64,000 nucleotides of DNA from Heliocidaris erythrogramma (GCA_025617745.1 CM046858.1:40221850-40285849); one strand, 5' to 3'; positions 10,291 through 21,290 are shown, counted from the stretch's first letter. Numbers and translations are program-made. The notes: generated by a model from the sequence alone, not told the origin.

Positions 10291-11957
10291 CACTGTTGGT
10301 CATAAAGGTGGAATATTTTTTTTCACCAATTTTTCACAGCGTAATTATTACAACATGATTTGAATATGGCATTTATGGTGCATGATAACCACTTTACTTT
10401 ATTATTCTGCCTTTTACACACGTTTGACAGTGATATTTTACAAGTTTATGTCCTAAGCGATGGATGTCATGAGCATAGAACAACAATGACGACAATATAC
10501 AGTAAATTAAAGGATCATGAGATACAGTATTTATTTTCAATCTCTCTCAGTTTTCCAGATGACTTCTTTTTTGTGATTTCATGGACAAATTTGCATCAAA
10601 CTTCAGTCATTGTTCTTACTCAGTCACTAGTATCGGGTATGTCCACCCCTGGCACGAACCAGCGCATGCAGACGTCGTGGCATGCTGTCCACTAGCTTGT
10701 TGATGACGTCAACAGGCATAGCGTCCCATTCTTCCCTCAGAGCATCTGCCAACTCCTGCAGATTTTGAGGAATGACCTCTCTGTCGTTGATGGCTCGGCC
10801 TAGGGCATCCCATGCATGCTCTATGGGGTTCATATCCGGCGAACAAGCTGGCCATGGCAACTGTACGACGCCCTCTGCCTCCAGGAATTCCCTTACTGCA
10901 GCGGCCCTGTGCGGTCTAGCGTTGTCATCCTGCAGTCGGAAATTGTGCCCATACACTCGTCTTGCATATGGAAGACAGTGGAACTCCAAGATATCCCTGT
11001 AGGCGGCGGCGCTGACGTTTCCGTCCGGAACCACCAGTGGCGTTTTCCCTCCATAATGGATGCCGGCCCATATCATCACTGAGCCGCCTCCGCCTTGAGT
11101 CGTCTCGTGGATACATTCATCGCGAAGGTTTTCCCCGGCTAATCGACGAACTCGTTGTCTCCCATCCTTTCGGTCAAGGATGAACCGGCTCTCGTCCGTG
11201 AAGACCACATGTTGCCAATGTCCTGGATGAAGCCTTCTGTGCTCCCTAGCCCAAAGAAGACGAGCTACTCTGTGGCGAACAGACAGGCGTGGACATTTGG
11301 TCAACCGTCGTGCTCGGTAACCATGTTGGAGCAATCTGCGATTAACGATTGACCGGGAAACGTTGATCCCATGATATCTCCTCCACAAGCGACGAAGACG
11401 GCTCGTGGGCAATTTCCGGTTTCTGCGGCTGAAATTCAACAGTTGGCGATCATCTCTTCTTGTGGTCAATCTGGGACGTCCTGGAGATTTCCGTGGCCGC
11501 ACATTCCCCGCCTCACGTTGACGTTTCAGGATCTTAGAGACTGCACTCTGTGATATCCCTAGGACTTCTGCGATATCAGTCTGCTTGTAGCCCTCCTGTC
11601 GCAGTGCTGCCACTCTGTTGCGTGTTGCTGTTGCCGTTGGACCAGGCATAGTCCAGGGAACGTCTCTACCGATTTTTATTTCAAACGGTACAAGGAACTC
11701 GAAAAAATGCAACCTTCTTATACACAGTGCTAAATCAGGGAAAGGGACAGAATATCATATGCATAGGCTTTTATAGTCTACAACAAAAGAATTTATTACG
11801 TAATCCAAATTTCTCATGTTATAATGTCACCTGTGTAATGGGGAAACATTATGTAATCACTCAATTACCATTTTGTCTGTGCGTAGCCTTTCAAATACCA
11901 ACAAAACTGTCGATTTTTATTCAAAAATATTTTATTCCACCTTTATGACCAACAGTG
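10291..11957 (-). mobile_element. complete Tc1-like DNA transposon
   Basis: The left terminus CACTGTTGGTCATAAAGGTG and the right terminus CACCTTTATGACCAACAGTG are exact inverses over about 25 bp. The element is flanked by TA at 10289-10290 and 11958-11959, the target duplication expected of Tc1/mariner. At 1667 bp with a single transposase gene on the minus strand it has the size and layout of an autonomous Tc1 element. It sits about 315 bp beyond the host stop codon, so it may lie in the 3' UTR. Confidence 0.93.
10627..11712 (-). CDS. Tc1-like transposase, DD34E
   Basis: Uninterrupted frame of 361 codons. An N-terminal helix-turn-helix lies around residues 41-62 (YKQTDIAEVLGISQSAVSK) and a PGRPRL hook at 77-82. 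The catalytic triad is visible: D173 in FTDES, D263 in QDDNARPH and E298 in SPDMNPIEHAWD, with 34 residues between the last two. The start at Met22 (MPGPTATATRNR, base 11649) gives 340 residues, the usual Tc1 length, and is more likely than the upstream ATG. It would cut and paste the element by binding the inverted ends. No frameshift or stop is visible; activity cannot be judged from sequence alone. No introns. Confidence 0.93.
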   Translation of the reverse strand: MHFFEFLVPFEIKIGRDVPWTMPGPTATATRNRVAALRQEGYKQTDIAEVLGISQSAVSKILKRQREAGNVRPRKSPGRPRLTTRRDDRQLLNFSRRNRKLPTSRLRRLWRRYHGINVSRSIVNRRLLQHGYRARRLTKCPRLSVRHRVARLLWAREHRRLHPGHWQHVVFTDESRFILDRKDGRQRVRRLAGENLRDECIHETTQGGGGSVMIWAGIHYGGKTPLVVPDGNVSAAAYRDILEFHCLPYARRVYGHNFRLQDDNARPHRAAAVREFLEAEGVVQLPWPACSPDMNPIEHAWDALGRAINDREVIPQNLQELADALREEWDAMPVDVINKLVDSMPRRLHALVRARGGHTRY

Positions 11958-11959
11958 TA

Positions 11960-12958
11960 CTATTTTTCACCAATTCTATTAAAGAAAGATGCACAAGTAA
12001 GCGACTCTAATGTTTAATTGAAAATGTTGAATATCACATTTTATGTAATGTGAAGACTCTTTAAACCACTCATTGTATCACTCTTTCAAATTACACCCAT
12101 ACAAGTAGGGTAATGGCTTATGACGGTGAAAAAGATGTATGTCAGTCCGTGGGCAGGGAACATCTTCCTTCAAGTGATTGATAGTGTCAGGCTCATATTG
12201 ACATTTCATGGATATATTTGTCCATTTTCAGATTTCACATGTTTATCCTCTACTTTTGAATGTTAATGGGAGGGAGATCAGGAGAGAAAGAGAGAAATAC
12301 AGGAACAGATGGCTTTAGGAAGCTGGTCGGATTTCAGATCGATTTTTGTTGCCTTCAAAAACTGTGAGCTGCCAAACTCATGTTCAGTATGCACTCCGTC
12401 CATTTATTTGTGCCTTTTACAGACAGACATTCCTCTGAAAATATCTTTGCTTTCTCTGATAGTACAATCTTTCATTCACGAAACCTTGAAATTATTCTAT
12501 ATTTTTGAATTACTAATAAATACAGTACTTATAGTGAACAATCTAGTACACTTTTGAGGCCCAGAAATATTGAATGCTTGAAGGCTAGTAATAACTATTA
12601 CTATAGTTATTGCATGTAAATTTTTTTGGTTATCTTTGGGTGCCTCACAGATTCATTCAAGAATACAAAATTTACGGTTAAAAATGGAGGATTAAAATGT
12701 CTATGTACTAGAATTTGTTCCTTCGTAACATTTTATTCTGTATAGATATTTGAGCTTTCAAACCGTCACATTCTAATACAAGTGTTGAAAGGATAATTGC
12801 AATTTCTTGTAAATATGTGTTTTATATGTAAATGTTTTTGCTGTATGAATTTATTTATCTGTAAATCTGTGCCATTTGAGAGAAATATTAAACTCTTTGA
12901 TTCTTGTCAATGTTTATCAAACTCTATGTTGACTTTGTGATTGCTGTATTGATGAATT
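11960..12958 (+). other. host 3' flank or continuation of 3' UTR
   Basis: AT-rich, no gene. AATAAA at 12514-12519 and ATTAAA at 12887-12892, followed by a T/G-rich segment, are possible polyadenylation sites for the gene ending at 9975 if the transposon lies inside its 3' UTR. Confidence 0.35.
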
Positions 12959-12962
12959 TTAA

Positions 12963-13191
12963 CCCCTACCATGCCGTGGGTGGCAAATCCCGCCCAAAAA
13001 TGTGAGTGTTGAACATTTTGTTTAGGCTCGGAATGGCTTGAAAATTCCTCCTCATACAGAAACCTGTGTCTCCAATATAATGTTTATTCCTATGCAACAA
13101 ATCTTTGCCCAGTTTACTCATTGAACATTAATATTCAACTCATGAAAGTTCATTTTTGACAATTGCTCAAAAATCTGGTGCATGGAAGGGG
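12963..13191. mobile_element. piggyBac-like MITE, TTAA target duplication
   Basis: TTAA (12959-12962) precedes CCCCTACCATGCC, and GGTGCATGGAAGGGG precedes TTAA (13192-13195). The inverted ends match apart from one or two bases. TTAA duplication is the signature of piggyBac elements. 229 bp, non-coding. Confidence 0.8.
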
Positions 13192-13250
13192 TTAAAGTGA
13201 TGGATGTGAAGTAATATATATTTGAGACTACAAGTATACTGGTAAAACAG

Positions 13251-13386
13251 GGGAGCGTTTCATCAAGCGTTTTGTCAGTGATTTTTCCTGACAACTGTTA
13301 TAAGCTACTGAAATCCTTGCATCTGATTGGCTGAGAGCAAATTTGTCAGTAAAAAGCACTGACAGAACACTTGATGAAACGCTCCC
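13251..13386 (+). mobile_element. palindromic MITE, tandem copy 1
   Basis: Begins GGGAGCGTTTCATCAAGCGT and ends ACTTGATGAAACGCTCCC, arms of about 30 bp including a TTTGTCAGTGA/TCACTGACAAA-type inner pair. The core contains CTTGCATCTGATTGGCTGAG. Other copies lie at 13391, 49431 and 58619. Confidence 0.85.
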
Positions 13387-13390
13387 TTGG

Positions 13391-13526
13391 GGGGTGTTTC
13401 ATCAAGCGTTTTGTCAGTGATTTTTCCTGACAACTGTTATAAGCTACTGAAATCCTTGCATCTGATTGGCTGAGAGCAAATTTGTCAGTAAAAAGCATTG
13501 ACAGAACACTTGATGAAACGCTCCCC
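13391..13526 (+). mobile_element. palindromic MITE, tandem copy 2
   Basis: Nearly identical to the preceding copy and in the same orientation, separated by a few T/G bases. The head-to-tail placement suggests tandem duplication or insertion of one copy beside another. Confidence 0.85.
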
Positions 13527-13735
13527 AGTTCGTAATTAGTACATGGTACAAGTGACCCCGAAATGACCCCAAGTTGTACGTGCACGCCCATTTGTTTAGG
13601 TGGACGCGCTGACTTGGTGCGCGTATGGTGGTGCGTACAAAATGACGGTGTACAAAGGTCAATTGTACTCGTTACAAATGACCTTTATCTGCATGTCATG
13701 CACAAATCGTAATTGTGAACTGGCTTTTTGTCCAA
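13527..13735 (+). mobile_element. diverged relative of the ATAAGCCA MITE
   Basis: Starts CAGTTCGTAATTAGTACATG and contains GTACAAGTGACCCC and ACAAATGACCTTTATCTGC, which parallel internal blocks of 4428-4748. It closes with GTGAACTGGC, the inverse of its start. Roughly 200 bp, non-coding. Confidence 0.5.
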
Positions 13736-14150
13736 TAATATTTGTTTTGGATACACCTTTCAGTGCAGAACAAAACCACCGAAGAAAACAAAAAGTTTGT
13801 TCTGAAATGTCTGCAATTTTAAGAAATCACATTGTGTAAATTTTATTTTTCCCATATAAATATATAGGCCTGTATTATAAATAAATGTGTTGTGTTTCGA
13901 TACATTCTTTCAATCGTGAACATCTTGGGGTGAATTTTTACAAACTAAAAATTGTAATTTGAAATTCCAAAAGAGAAAAAAAAAAGTCTGTCCCATCAGA
14001 AAAGTACATTAGCCCAGACATATTTTGTCCCCTTATCACTTACAATAATACACGAACAAGAGTGATATTATTTTGGTACTCACCCCTCTAGATGCAACAT
14101 GAAAAACACATCTTCATAAAATGCAATTATAAAAATGAAATACATGGTTA
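13736..14150. other. non-coding stretch
   Basis: Nothing recognised beyond an A-run near 13976-13985. Confidence 0.5.
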
Positions 14151-14600
14151 GAGAGAGCGAGAGAGAGAGAGATGTGAAGGCGTGTACATTAACGGAAAGG
14201 AGTGAAGAAGGAAAAAAACGTGATGTTTAGATTCTTTTTTAATGAAGGGTGAAAAGATCTGGAAATAATAGTAAAGAAAGGAGTAGGAAATGAAAAGAGT
14301 GTTTTCGGCTTGAAGATAGTTCAACGTTCCAGTTTACTAACAAAAGCCCTTTCAGTTTCGAATACTAGTAATAAAAAAATGGGTAATCTGTACTGCCCAT
14401 TACATTAGAATCTGGAGGGAAAAAACGACGGAGAGGGGAGGAGGGAGTAGAGAAGAGTAAAGATAGAAAAAAGTGGAGAGAGAGAGAGTAGAAAGAGGAG
14501 AGGGAGCAGATAAATATAAGAGAGAGAGAGAGATAGAGCGGGGAGAGAAGAGTAGAGAAAAAAAAATAGAGAAGAGAAAGAGAGAGAGAGAGATTGGGAG
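14151..14600. repeat. GA-rich low-complexity region
   Basis: GAGAGA blocks at 14152-14172 and densely from about 14460 to 14595. Open frames here read Arg/Glu or Ser/Leu repeats and are composition artefacts. Confidence 0.85.
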
Positions 14601-15352
14601 AGGCCAATACCATTTGACCTATATTTATAACACGTGTGTATTTTCTCAAAGAACAGGGGTCATCGCTGCGCCCTACATCTTTTCTCTTCTTTAGAGGGCA
14701 AGTGTATAAATAAATGAAATCGGGGAGAACCTGCTAAAAACCTATGCCAATGCACTCGGGGGTTACAATTCAAGTTGTGACATAATATAACCAACGTACC
14801 ACAACTGAACAAAAGAAATCGTTACAAACACGGGTTTCTAGACTCGGATGCCAAGTTCATTCATAAAATCTCCACGATAAAAATCAGTATTGATACCCTT
14901 AGCTGTTATTACTGGAAACGACATGTGTTTGGGCGCTATATTGGGATGATCAAGTATTTGCTACCACAAAGAAATCTAACAATAACATCATATTGTAGTT
15001 GATATTTTTCGTTGTTATGTCGACCTACATATAATTGTATACATGTAGCTGGCAGTACTATCCGTTTACCATTGCGCATTTATCACTATTTTATATTTCT
15101 TTTGCGAAATGCGTTTAACTTGGGTTGGCTGAATTTTTCTTACATGTATATTTCAAAGTGAGATTGCATGACATGTGATGACTCTGTGGTGTTTGAGGAA
15201 AAGAGAAGAAAGAATTAATGGATGAAGAAAAAAAAATAGCGAGAATACTGGATGAACGAGAGAGTATACATAGCGTAATAGACAAGGTAGTAGACAATTC
15301 ATTCTCTTTTGCAAACTTTTCAAACCTGATAGTGATACCCTAAATATTTTTT
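14601..15352. other. non-coding stretch
   Basis: No gene or strong repeat identified. Confidence 0.45.
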
Positions 15353-15390
15353 GGGAAATCGCCAATTCCACCCCTGCCTCCAATCGGGGG

Positions 15391-15561
15391 TGGGGGTGGA
15401 TCCAGGATTTTGTAAGGGGGGAGGTTTTGACAAGCAAACAAAAAGGAGGGTTATCGAACCTAAAAAAAAGGGGGGGGGAATTCTCCAAAATCTCTGATAA
15501 GCAAAAACAAAAAAAAGGAGGGGGTCCGAAAATCGTAATCCGCTCCATGGACCCACCCCTG
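15391..15561 (+). mobile_element. hAT-like MITE fragment (GGATCCAGGATTTTG family)
   Basis: GGTGGATCCAGGATTTTGTA at the left and a GGACCCACCCCTG end at the right, with G-runs and A-runs between, resemble the copies at 46032, 46792 and 47814. No matching 8 bp target duplication was found here. Confidence 0.5.
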
Positions 15562-15835
15562 CTTCCCCCCACACTCTTAATCGACGCCCTTGATTTTGAA
15601 TGATTATGAAAGGTTGTTAAAAAGGAGCACTGAAAAAAAAATAGTTTGGGGTTTTAACCGCAGCTTTATACATCTCTCTACCAACACCTTGACAACGCGT
15701 GTTATGAACCGTGTAAGGTATTATTATTCAGTGAGTGTCATCGGATGAAAAATATAGACAATGCTCACTTCACTGTGTTTCGCCACTTCCTGTCATGTTA
15801 AATCACAATGAAGTGAATTTACTTAATTGCCGTGG

Positions 15836-15975
15836 TATAGTGGTTCATTCACTTGATTCTCAATCCAAGGGTTGAGGGTTCGAATTTCAGCCCGGCATTA
15901 ACGTCTTTTGGCAAGATATTGATCCACGTTTCTCTCTCTCCACCCAGGTTAAATGGAAAGTGGAATACCTTAACT
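15836..15975 (+). mobile_element. tRNA-derived SINE head
   Basis: TGGTATAGTGGTTCATTCAC (A-box-like) and GGGTTCGAATTTCAG (B-box-like) are followed by CTTTTGGCAAGATATTGATC and CTCCACCCAGGTTAAATGG. These are the same ordered blocks as the full SINEs further right. The tail is replaced by a run of about 26 C (15981-16006). Confidence 0.6.
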
Positions 15976-16099
15976 ACCCCCTCCCCCCCCCCCCCCCCCC
16001 CCCCCCGCGAAAAAAGGCATCTCTTTTAAAACTCTTTTCTTTTTGCTTCCTATCAACGAATGTTGGAATTAAAGGGCAACCCAAGGAAGAAAGAAGTTG

Positions 16100-16171
16100 A
16101 TGACATTTGACAGGACTTTTCCTGAATTGTCCCACCCCCCTCCCTTTCAAAATTCTGAATCCACCCTTGCT
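16100..16171 (-). mobile_element. hAT-like MITE terminal fragment
   Basis: On the minus strand it reads CAAGGGTGGATTCAGAATTT followed by a G-rich run, matching the family terminus; no partner end or target duplication was located. Confidence 0.4.
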
Positions 16172-16391
16172 GTCCTCTGATTGCATATTGACAGAAGTCT
16201 ATAATGATAAGGTTGGATATCCATGAACATTTCCATATTAAGAGCAAACTGTTTATGCACCAAGTCATATACCGACGAGACCGACAAGAGATCGACGATT
16301 ATTATAGGCCTAGACCAAACAAAATTACATTATCCCGAATGGCCAAGTTTTTAATCGCTTATCCGTCGGTTTGTAGTTCTTTCGGAGGTGT

Positions 16392-16904
<513 letters not shown>

Positions 16905-17040
16905 TTACCTGGATGGATCAGAACTTACATCATTTATTATTTTTAATATTATTATCACAAGGTAGTCATTGGGGTTCAGACCCCCTTTTTATGCTCGATT
17001 AACCCTTTTTTGTTGGTGCTTGTCAGACTTTTTGGGCATT

Positions 17041-17082
17041 GGTTGCCCCACCTTTTTTATACAAAATTCGGGATCCGCCCCT
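17041..17082 (-). mobile_element. hAT-like MITE terminus
   Basis: Minus strand begins CAGGGGCGGATCCCGAATTT, the family end; the other end is not identifiable. Confidence 0.45.
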
Positions 17083-17085
17083 GAG

Positions 17086-18051
17086 GCCTAAATAGGCTCT
17101 AATGTTTAGCAATAGATCCTGAAAGTACCACTGGGAAAAGAGACCCCTTTTCTCTGAATATTGCCAGTTTTAATGATAAACCTGGATTTCACCCAGTCCA
17201 TCTGCTGTCAAGAATACAGAGTTGGAATTGAGGAGTAAAAAAAAAAGAGAAGAAGACATGGGTTTAGAATGATTTGTGTCGTATACAAATCCGGAATTCT
17301 CCTTCTCGTAGGCATAAAAGAAAAGAATCCCCCTTGTGAATAATTAAGTCTGATGAATATTCGTAATAATTATTATGTACGAGGAAGGGATGAAGGGGAT
17401 TATTACACACACACACACACACATACACGCACACACATATTCAAGCAAATTATATCTTTTATAATGCTGGCACTCACTGAATATGAAACAAAACCATTAC
17501 TTAGCAACATTTCTGTAACTTTGTAACGATAAGATGATATTTTCCTATAACGACTTTCCAAGTGGAATATGTTAACCTTTAAAAATCTAAACAAACTATT
17601 CTTTAAGTGGATCCCTGCTAGATCCAGGAGATTAGCAGTTTCTCGAGAAGGTGCTACCTGTAATTGTAGGATTGCAAATTTTATTCTATGTAAATTAAGA
17701 TCCGGAGCTCATTTCCACTGTTTTCAAGTAAAGTCAGGTGGGGTGGGACCAGGGTATTTTTAAGGGGCGAAATAACTTTTTTTTCCTGGTGGGGGGGGGG
17801 GGGGGGGGCTGTCTCAAGTGGCGTAGTTGGTTCAGGTATTGAGGGGCTCCGGCATCATGGGGGCTGGTCTTACTGTGGGTGAAATGCCAAATTGAAAAGG
17901 CCGGTGGTTGGGGAGGGTGTCGGAGGCCGGGGTCGTAGCGTCGTCTTTTCCCTTTCTCCACGTGCCATACCTTTTCTGCTAAAAAAAAGGCATATACAAA
18001 CCTGTGAATTATTATCTATTAACCCATGCATGCCCTTTTAAACTACTTAAC
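17086..18051. other. non-coding stretch with CA and G runs
   Basis: A (CA)n microsatellite at 17406-17440 and a G-run near 17790-17810. No gene recognised. Confidence 0.6.
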
Positions 18052-18438
18052 CCCACCGCACACTATACGATCGGTCCGCGATCCGATTTCAGAAGAAAAT
18101 TTAATGGCATTTCATATAAACAATTAAACAAATTCATATTTTTAACTAAGGTTAAATAGGGCATATTGCATCCTATCTAATCGGGGAAAGGCCAAATAGA
18201 CTCAGAGTCATAGTGACTTCAGAGCAGTCCTACGATTGTTTACGATTTGAAAACTGATTTGGCCCTTATTCCCGGTAAAAGACCGACAGCGCACCAAAAG
18301 CATAATTATGTTTAGTATTCATACCATTGTTCAGAACCTGAATCAGGTAGATTTCATTTGTTTAAATGCCCATATTTAATACTATTGCGATTTATTTCAA
18401 AATTCGGATCGCAGTCGATCATAATAGTGTGCGGTGGG
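18052..18438. mobile_element. TIR element with CCCACCGCACACTAT ends
   Basis: The left end CCCACCGCACACTATACGAT and the right end ATAGTGTGCGGTGGG are inverse, with further matching (GCGATCCGA / TCGGATCGC) giving arms of about 40 bp. About 387 bp, non-coding. The last ~15 bp plus right flank are duplicated at 21291, so the duplication happened after this insertion. Confidence 0.65.
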
Positions 18439-18566
18439 CTTTATATGCTTCGTTCTATATAGGAGAGTTTCAAAGTTCATAGGTCAAAGTTTATTTTTCA
18501 CATATGTCTTTTACAATATTTTTTTTAACACTACATATGAAAATTAAGAGGAGGAACATAACAAAT
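18424..18566 (+). repeat. segmental duplication copy A (with 21291-21432)
   Basis: About 142 bp starting in the element terminus and running through CTTTATATGCTTCGTTCTAT to GGAGGAACATAACAAATA recurs at 21291 with about two substitutions. It is direct, 2.87 kb apart. Confidence 0.85.
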
Positions 18567-18595
18567 ACATAAACTTGTGTATTTCTTACAATCAG

Positions 18596-18726
18596 AAAAT
18601 GGACATACAATTTCCTGGTTGAATGAAAGTAGATCTTTCCTGGAAATGTGGAATAAATATTAAGCAATCCAAGCCAATTTTCCATGGTCTGCTTTCATTC
18701 AACCAGGAAGTTGTAGGTCCATTTTT
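18596..18726. repeat. inverted repeat, ~37 bp arms
   Basis: AAAATGGACATACAATTTCC...GGTTGAATGAAAG pairs with CTTTCATTCAACCAGGAAGT...GGTCCATTTT, separated by about 55 bp. Confidence 0.7.
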
Positions 18727-18984
18727 TAGTTGGCATTAAAGATGAAAAAATGTTGCATGAAGACAAAACGGAAGTCAACTCCGAAAGCGTCTTTCTCAAA
18801 CAAATACTTTTCCAGAGCCCTACTATTCTCGAGGTTCAAAATCTATTATCTCCACTAACACACATTCTCTAGAGTTGACCTTTATATCAAATTAAAGCTT
18901 ATGAACTGGAGAATAATAATCGACAATGAAATCAAATTTGAAAAAAATACGACTTCTGTCTCATTTTGACGTGATGGGTCACAT

Positions 18985-19110
18985 ATTATAGCAATTAGGT
19001 GACTGTGACACTGTATAAGTAAGTACCCTGACCTATGGCAAGAGGTGGCAAAGGGGGGGGGGTGGAGTCTGTCAAAATCCTTTCTGTCTGATGGTTACCT
19101 TGCATCGATG
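18985..19110 (+). repeat. diverged third copy of the array-flanking block
   Basis: GTGACACTGTATAAGTAAGT, GGCAAGAGGTGGCAAAGG, a G-run and GTCTGTCAAAATCCTTTCTG parallel the better copies at 19370-19510 and 20340-20465. Confidence 0.7.
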
Positions 19111-19124
19111 AAGTATTATGTACA

Positions 19125-19254
19125 TGTACAGTACCGGTCAGTGCTCGTTGACGACGCTTTCGCGCCGTTCGGGCCGGATATTAGTGGACCAACTCCATTG
19201 TTCTGCGCTGAACGGTGCGAGAGAGCAGTCGGCGGATGCTGACCGGTGCTGTAC
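19125..19254. repeat. short GC-rich inverted-repeat element
   Basis: GTACAGTACCGGTCAG at the left and CTGACCGGTGCTGTAC at the right enclose a CpG-rich core (GACGACGCTTTCGCGCCG). About 130 bp, distinctly higher in GC than its surroundings. It is inserted into the block above, absent from the two other copies. Confidence 0.55.
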
Positions 19255-19259
19255 GTTTC

Positions 19260-19600
19260 AGTAAATGCGCTCTCGTGGTTAAACGCAGTATGGCATATAT
19301 GTATTCATTGAATTCAATTCAATTCTAATTCCAGTTCTTATTTGATTAAATTACTTTCCAATTTCTGGTTGTGCCTCGTTGCTATATTATATCAATTTGG
19401 CTACTGTGACATTGTATAACAAGTAGCCTACTATGATCATGGCAAGAGGTGGCAAGGGAGGGGGGGGGGGGGGGTGGATCGAGTCTGTCAAAATCCTTTC
19501 TCTTTTGTTACCTTGTTTTAATGCAACCAATTTGTTCACTGTAAATTTCTTTTGTGTTTTTTATACAAGAGACAAATAAATACTTATACTTACACTACTA
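19260..19600 (+). repeat. array-flanking block, copy 1, with retroposon-like tail
   Basis: Contains CTCGTGGTTAAACGCAGTAT, GAATTCAATTCAATTCTAAT, GGCAAGAGGTGGCAAGGG and a terminal ACAAATAAATACTTATACTT that runs directly into the CTA array. Repeated at 20243-20560. Confidence 0.8.
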
Positions 19601-20090
19601 CTAATACTACTACTGCTTGCTATACTACTATTACTATACTACTACTGCTTGCTATACTACTATTACTATACTACTACTGCTTGCTATACTACTATTACTA
19701 TACTACTACTACTACTGCTACTACTACTACAACTATACTACTACTACCACCACTACTATACTACTAGTAGTAGTAGTACTACTACTACTACTATACTACT
19801 AGTAGTAGTACTACTACTACTACTACACTACTACTACTAATATACTAGTACTACTACTTCTACTACTACTATTACTACTACTACTATTACTATACTACTA
19901 CTACTACTACTACTACTATACTATTAATACTACTACTACTACTACCACTACTACTACTATACTATTAATACTACTACTACTACTTTACTACTATAACTAT
20001 TACTACTACTACTACTACTACTACTACTATTACTACTACTATACTTCAACTACTACTATACTTCTATTACTACTACTACTACTACTACTA

Positions 20091-20122
<32 letters not shown>

Positions 20123-20184
20123 TTACTACTACTACTACTACTACTACTACTGTACTACTACTACTACTGCTGCTGCTATACTAT

Positions 20185-20215
<31 letters not shown>

Positions 20216-20242
20216 GCTGCTACTACTACTATTACTACTAGT
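19600..20242 (+). repeat. (CTA)n-type array 1
   Basis: Imperfect ACT/CTA trinucleotide repeats broken by TATACTA, GCTGCT and short inverted TAGTAGTAG stretches (about 19764-19776 and 19800-19811). The short frames across it encode only Tyr, Thr, Leu and Ile runs and are not genes. Confidence 0.95.
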
Positions 20243-20560
20243 CTCGTGGTTAAACGCAGTATGACATATGTATTCGCTGAATTCAATTCAATTCTAATTC
20301 TCATTTGATTAAATTATTTTCCAATTTCTGCTTGTGCCTCATTGCTATATTTTAGCAATTTGGCTACTGTGACATTGTATAACTAAGTACTATGATCATG
20401 GCAAGAGGTGGCAAGGGACGGGGGGGGGGGGGGTGAAGTCTGTCAAAATCCTTTCTGTCTTGTTACCTTATTTTAATGCAACAAATTTGTTCACTGTAAA
20501 TTTCTTTTGTATTTTTTATACAAGAGACAAATAAATACTTATACTTATACTTATACTTAC
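20243..20560 (+). repeat. array-flanking block, copy 2
   Basis: Closely similar to 19270-19600, ending ACAAATAAATACTTATACTT with two further ATACTT units. The block and its array thus form a tandem duplication of about 970 bp. Confidence 0.8.
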
Positions 20561-20590
20561 TCTACTACTACTACTAATAATGCTGCTATT

Positions 20591-20623
<33 letters not shown>

Positions 20624-20888
20624 TACTACTATACTACTACCACTACTACTACTACTATACTACTACTACTACGACGACGACTACTACTACTACTGCTACT
20701 ACTACTACTTCTACGACGACTACTACTACTACTAACTTTAGTACTGCTACTACTACTACTGTTCCATTTGCATATTTACTACTAAAACTACTACTACTGC
20801 TGCTGCTATACTACTGCTACTACTAGTTTTGTACTACTACTATTATACTACTACTACTACTATACTACTACTACTGCTACTACTACTA

Positions 20889-20923
<35 letters not shown>

Positions 20924-20975
20924 CTACTGCTACTACTACTACTTCTACGACGACTACTACTACTACTAACTTTAG

Positions 20976-21010
<35 letters not shown>

Positions 21011-21035
21011 TACTACTACTACTACTACTATTGAG
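20560..21035 (+). repeat. (CTA)n-type array 2
   Basis: Contains two copies, about 220 bp apart, of a segment with ACGACGACGACTACT and ACTAACTTTAGTACT (about 20670-20740 and 20895-20975). This is local tandem duplication within the array. Confidence 0.95.
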
Positions 21036-21215
21036 TTGAATTGAATTGAATTGCCCGAAGGCTAAATTGAGTGTGATGTACAATAAAAACACATGTAGAT
21101 ATTTATACAAGATTAAAAAAACATTAAAACATAAAAATTCACATATATATAACATTTTAAAAACATATGGAGATAGCATGTAAAACACAGAGACGAAATA
21201 TATCATTGCACCATA
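21036..21215 (-). mobile_element. 3' end of a non-LTR retrotransposon (minus strand)
   Basis: On the minus strand the segment reads TTAGCCTTCGGGCAATTCAA then repeats of the TTGAA type (TTCAATTCAATTCAA), the kind of short-repeat tail left by CR1/L2-like elements. It abuts the CTA array. Confidence 0.5.
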
Positions 21216-21290
21216 GTTACATTTGTTGTCTTATATTTTTACTATTGTTATCACTAATATCAATATTTATTATCATTATCATTATTTTTA

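Noticed and set aside
10772..11553. Plus-strand and alternative minus-strand frames within the Tc1 element
   Set aside because: Shadows of the transposase, which has complete catalytic motifs in its own frame.
11959..11980. Similarity between TTTTTCACCAATT inside the left end of the Tc1 element and the same word just outside its right end
   Set aside because: A 13 bp AT-rich match; the inverted ends and TA duplication already define the boundaries, so this is probably chance.
14365..14694. Arg/Glu-rich and Ser/Leu-rich frames
   Set aside because: Artefacts of the GA repeat; the same applies to 44223-44612.
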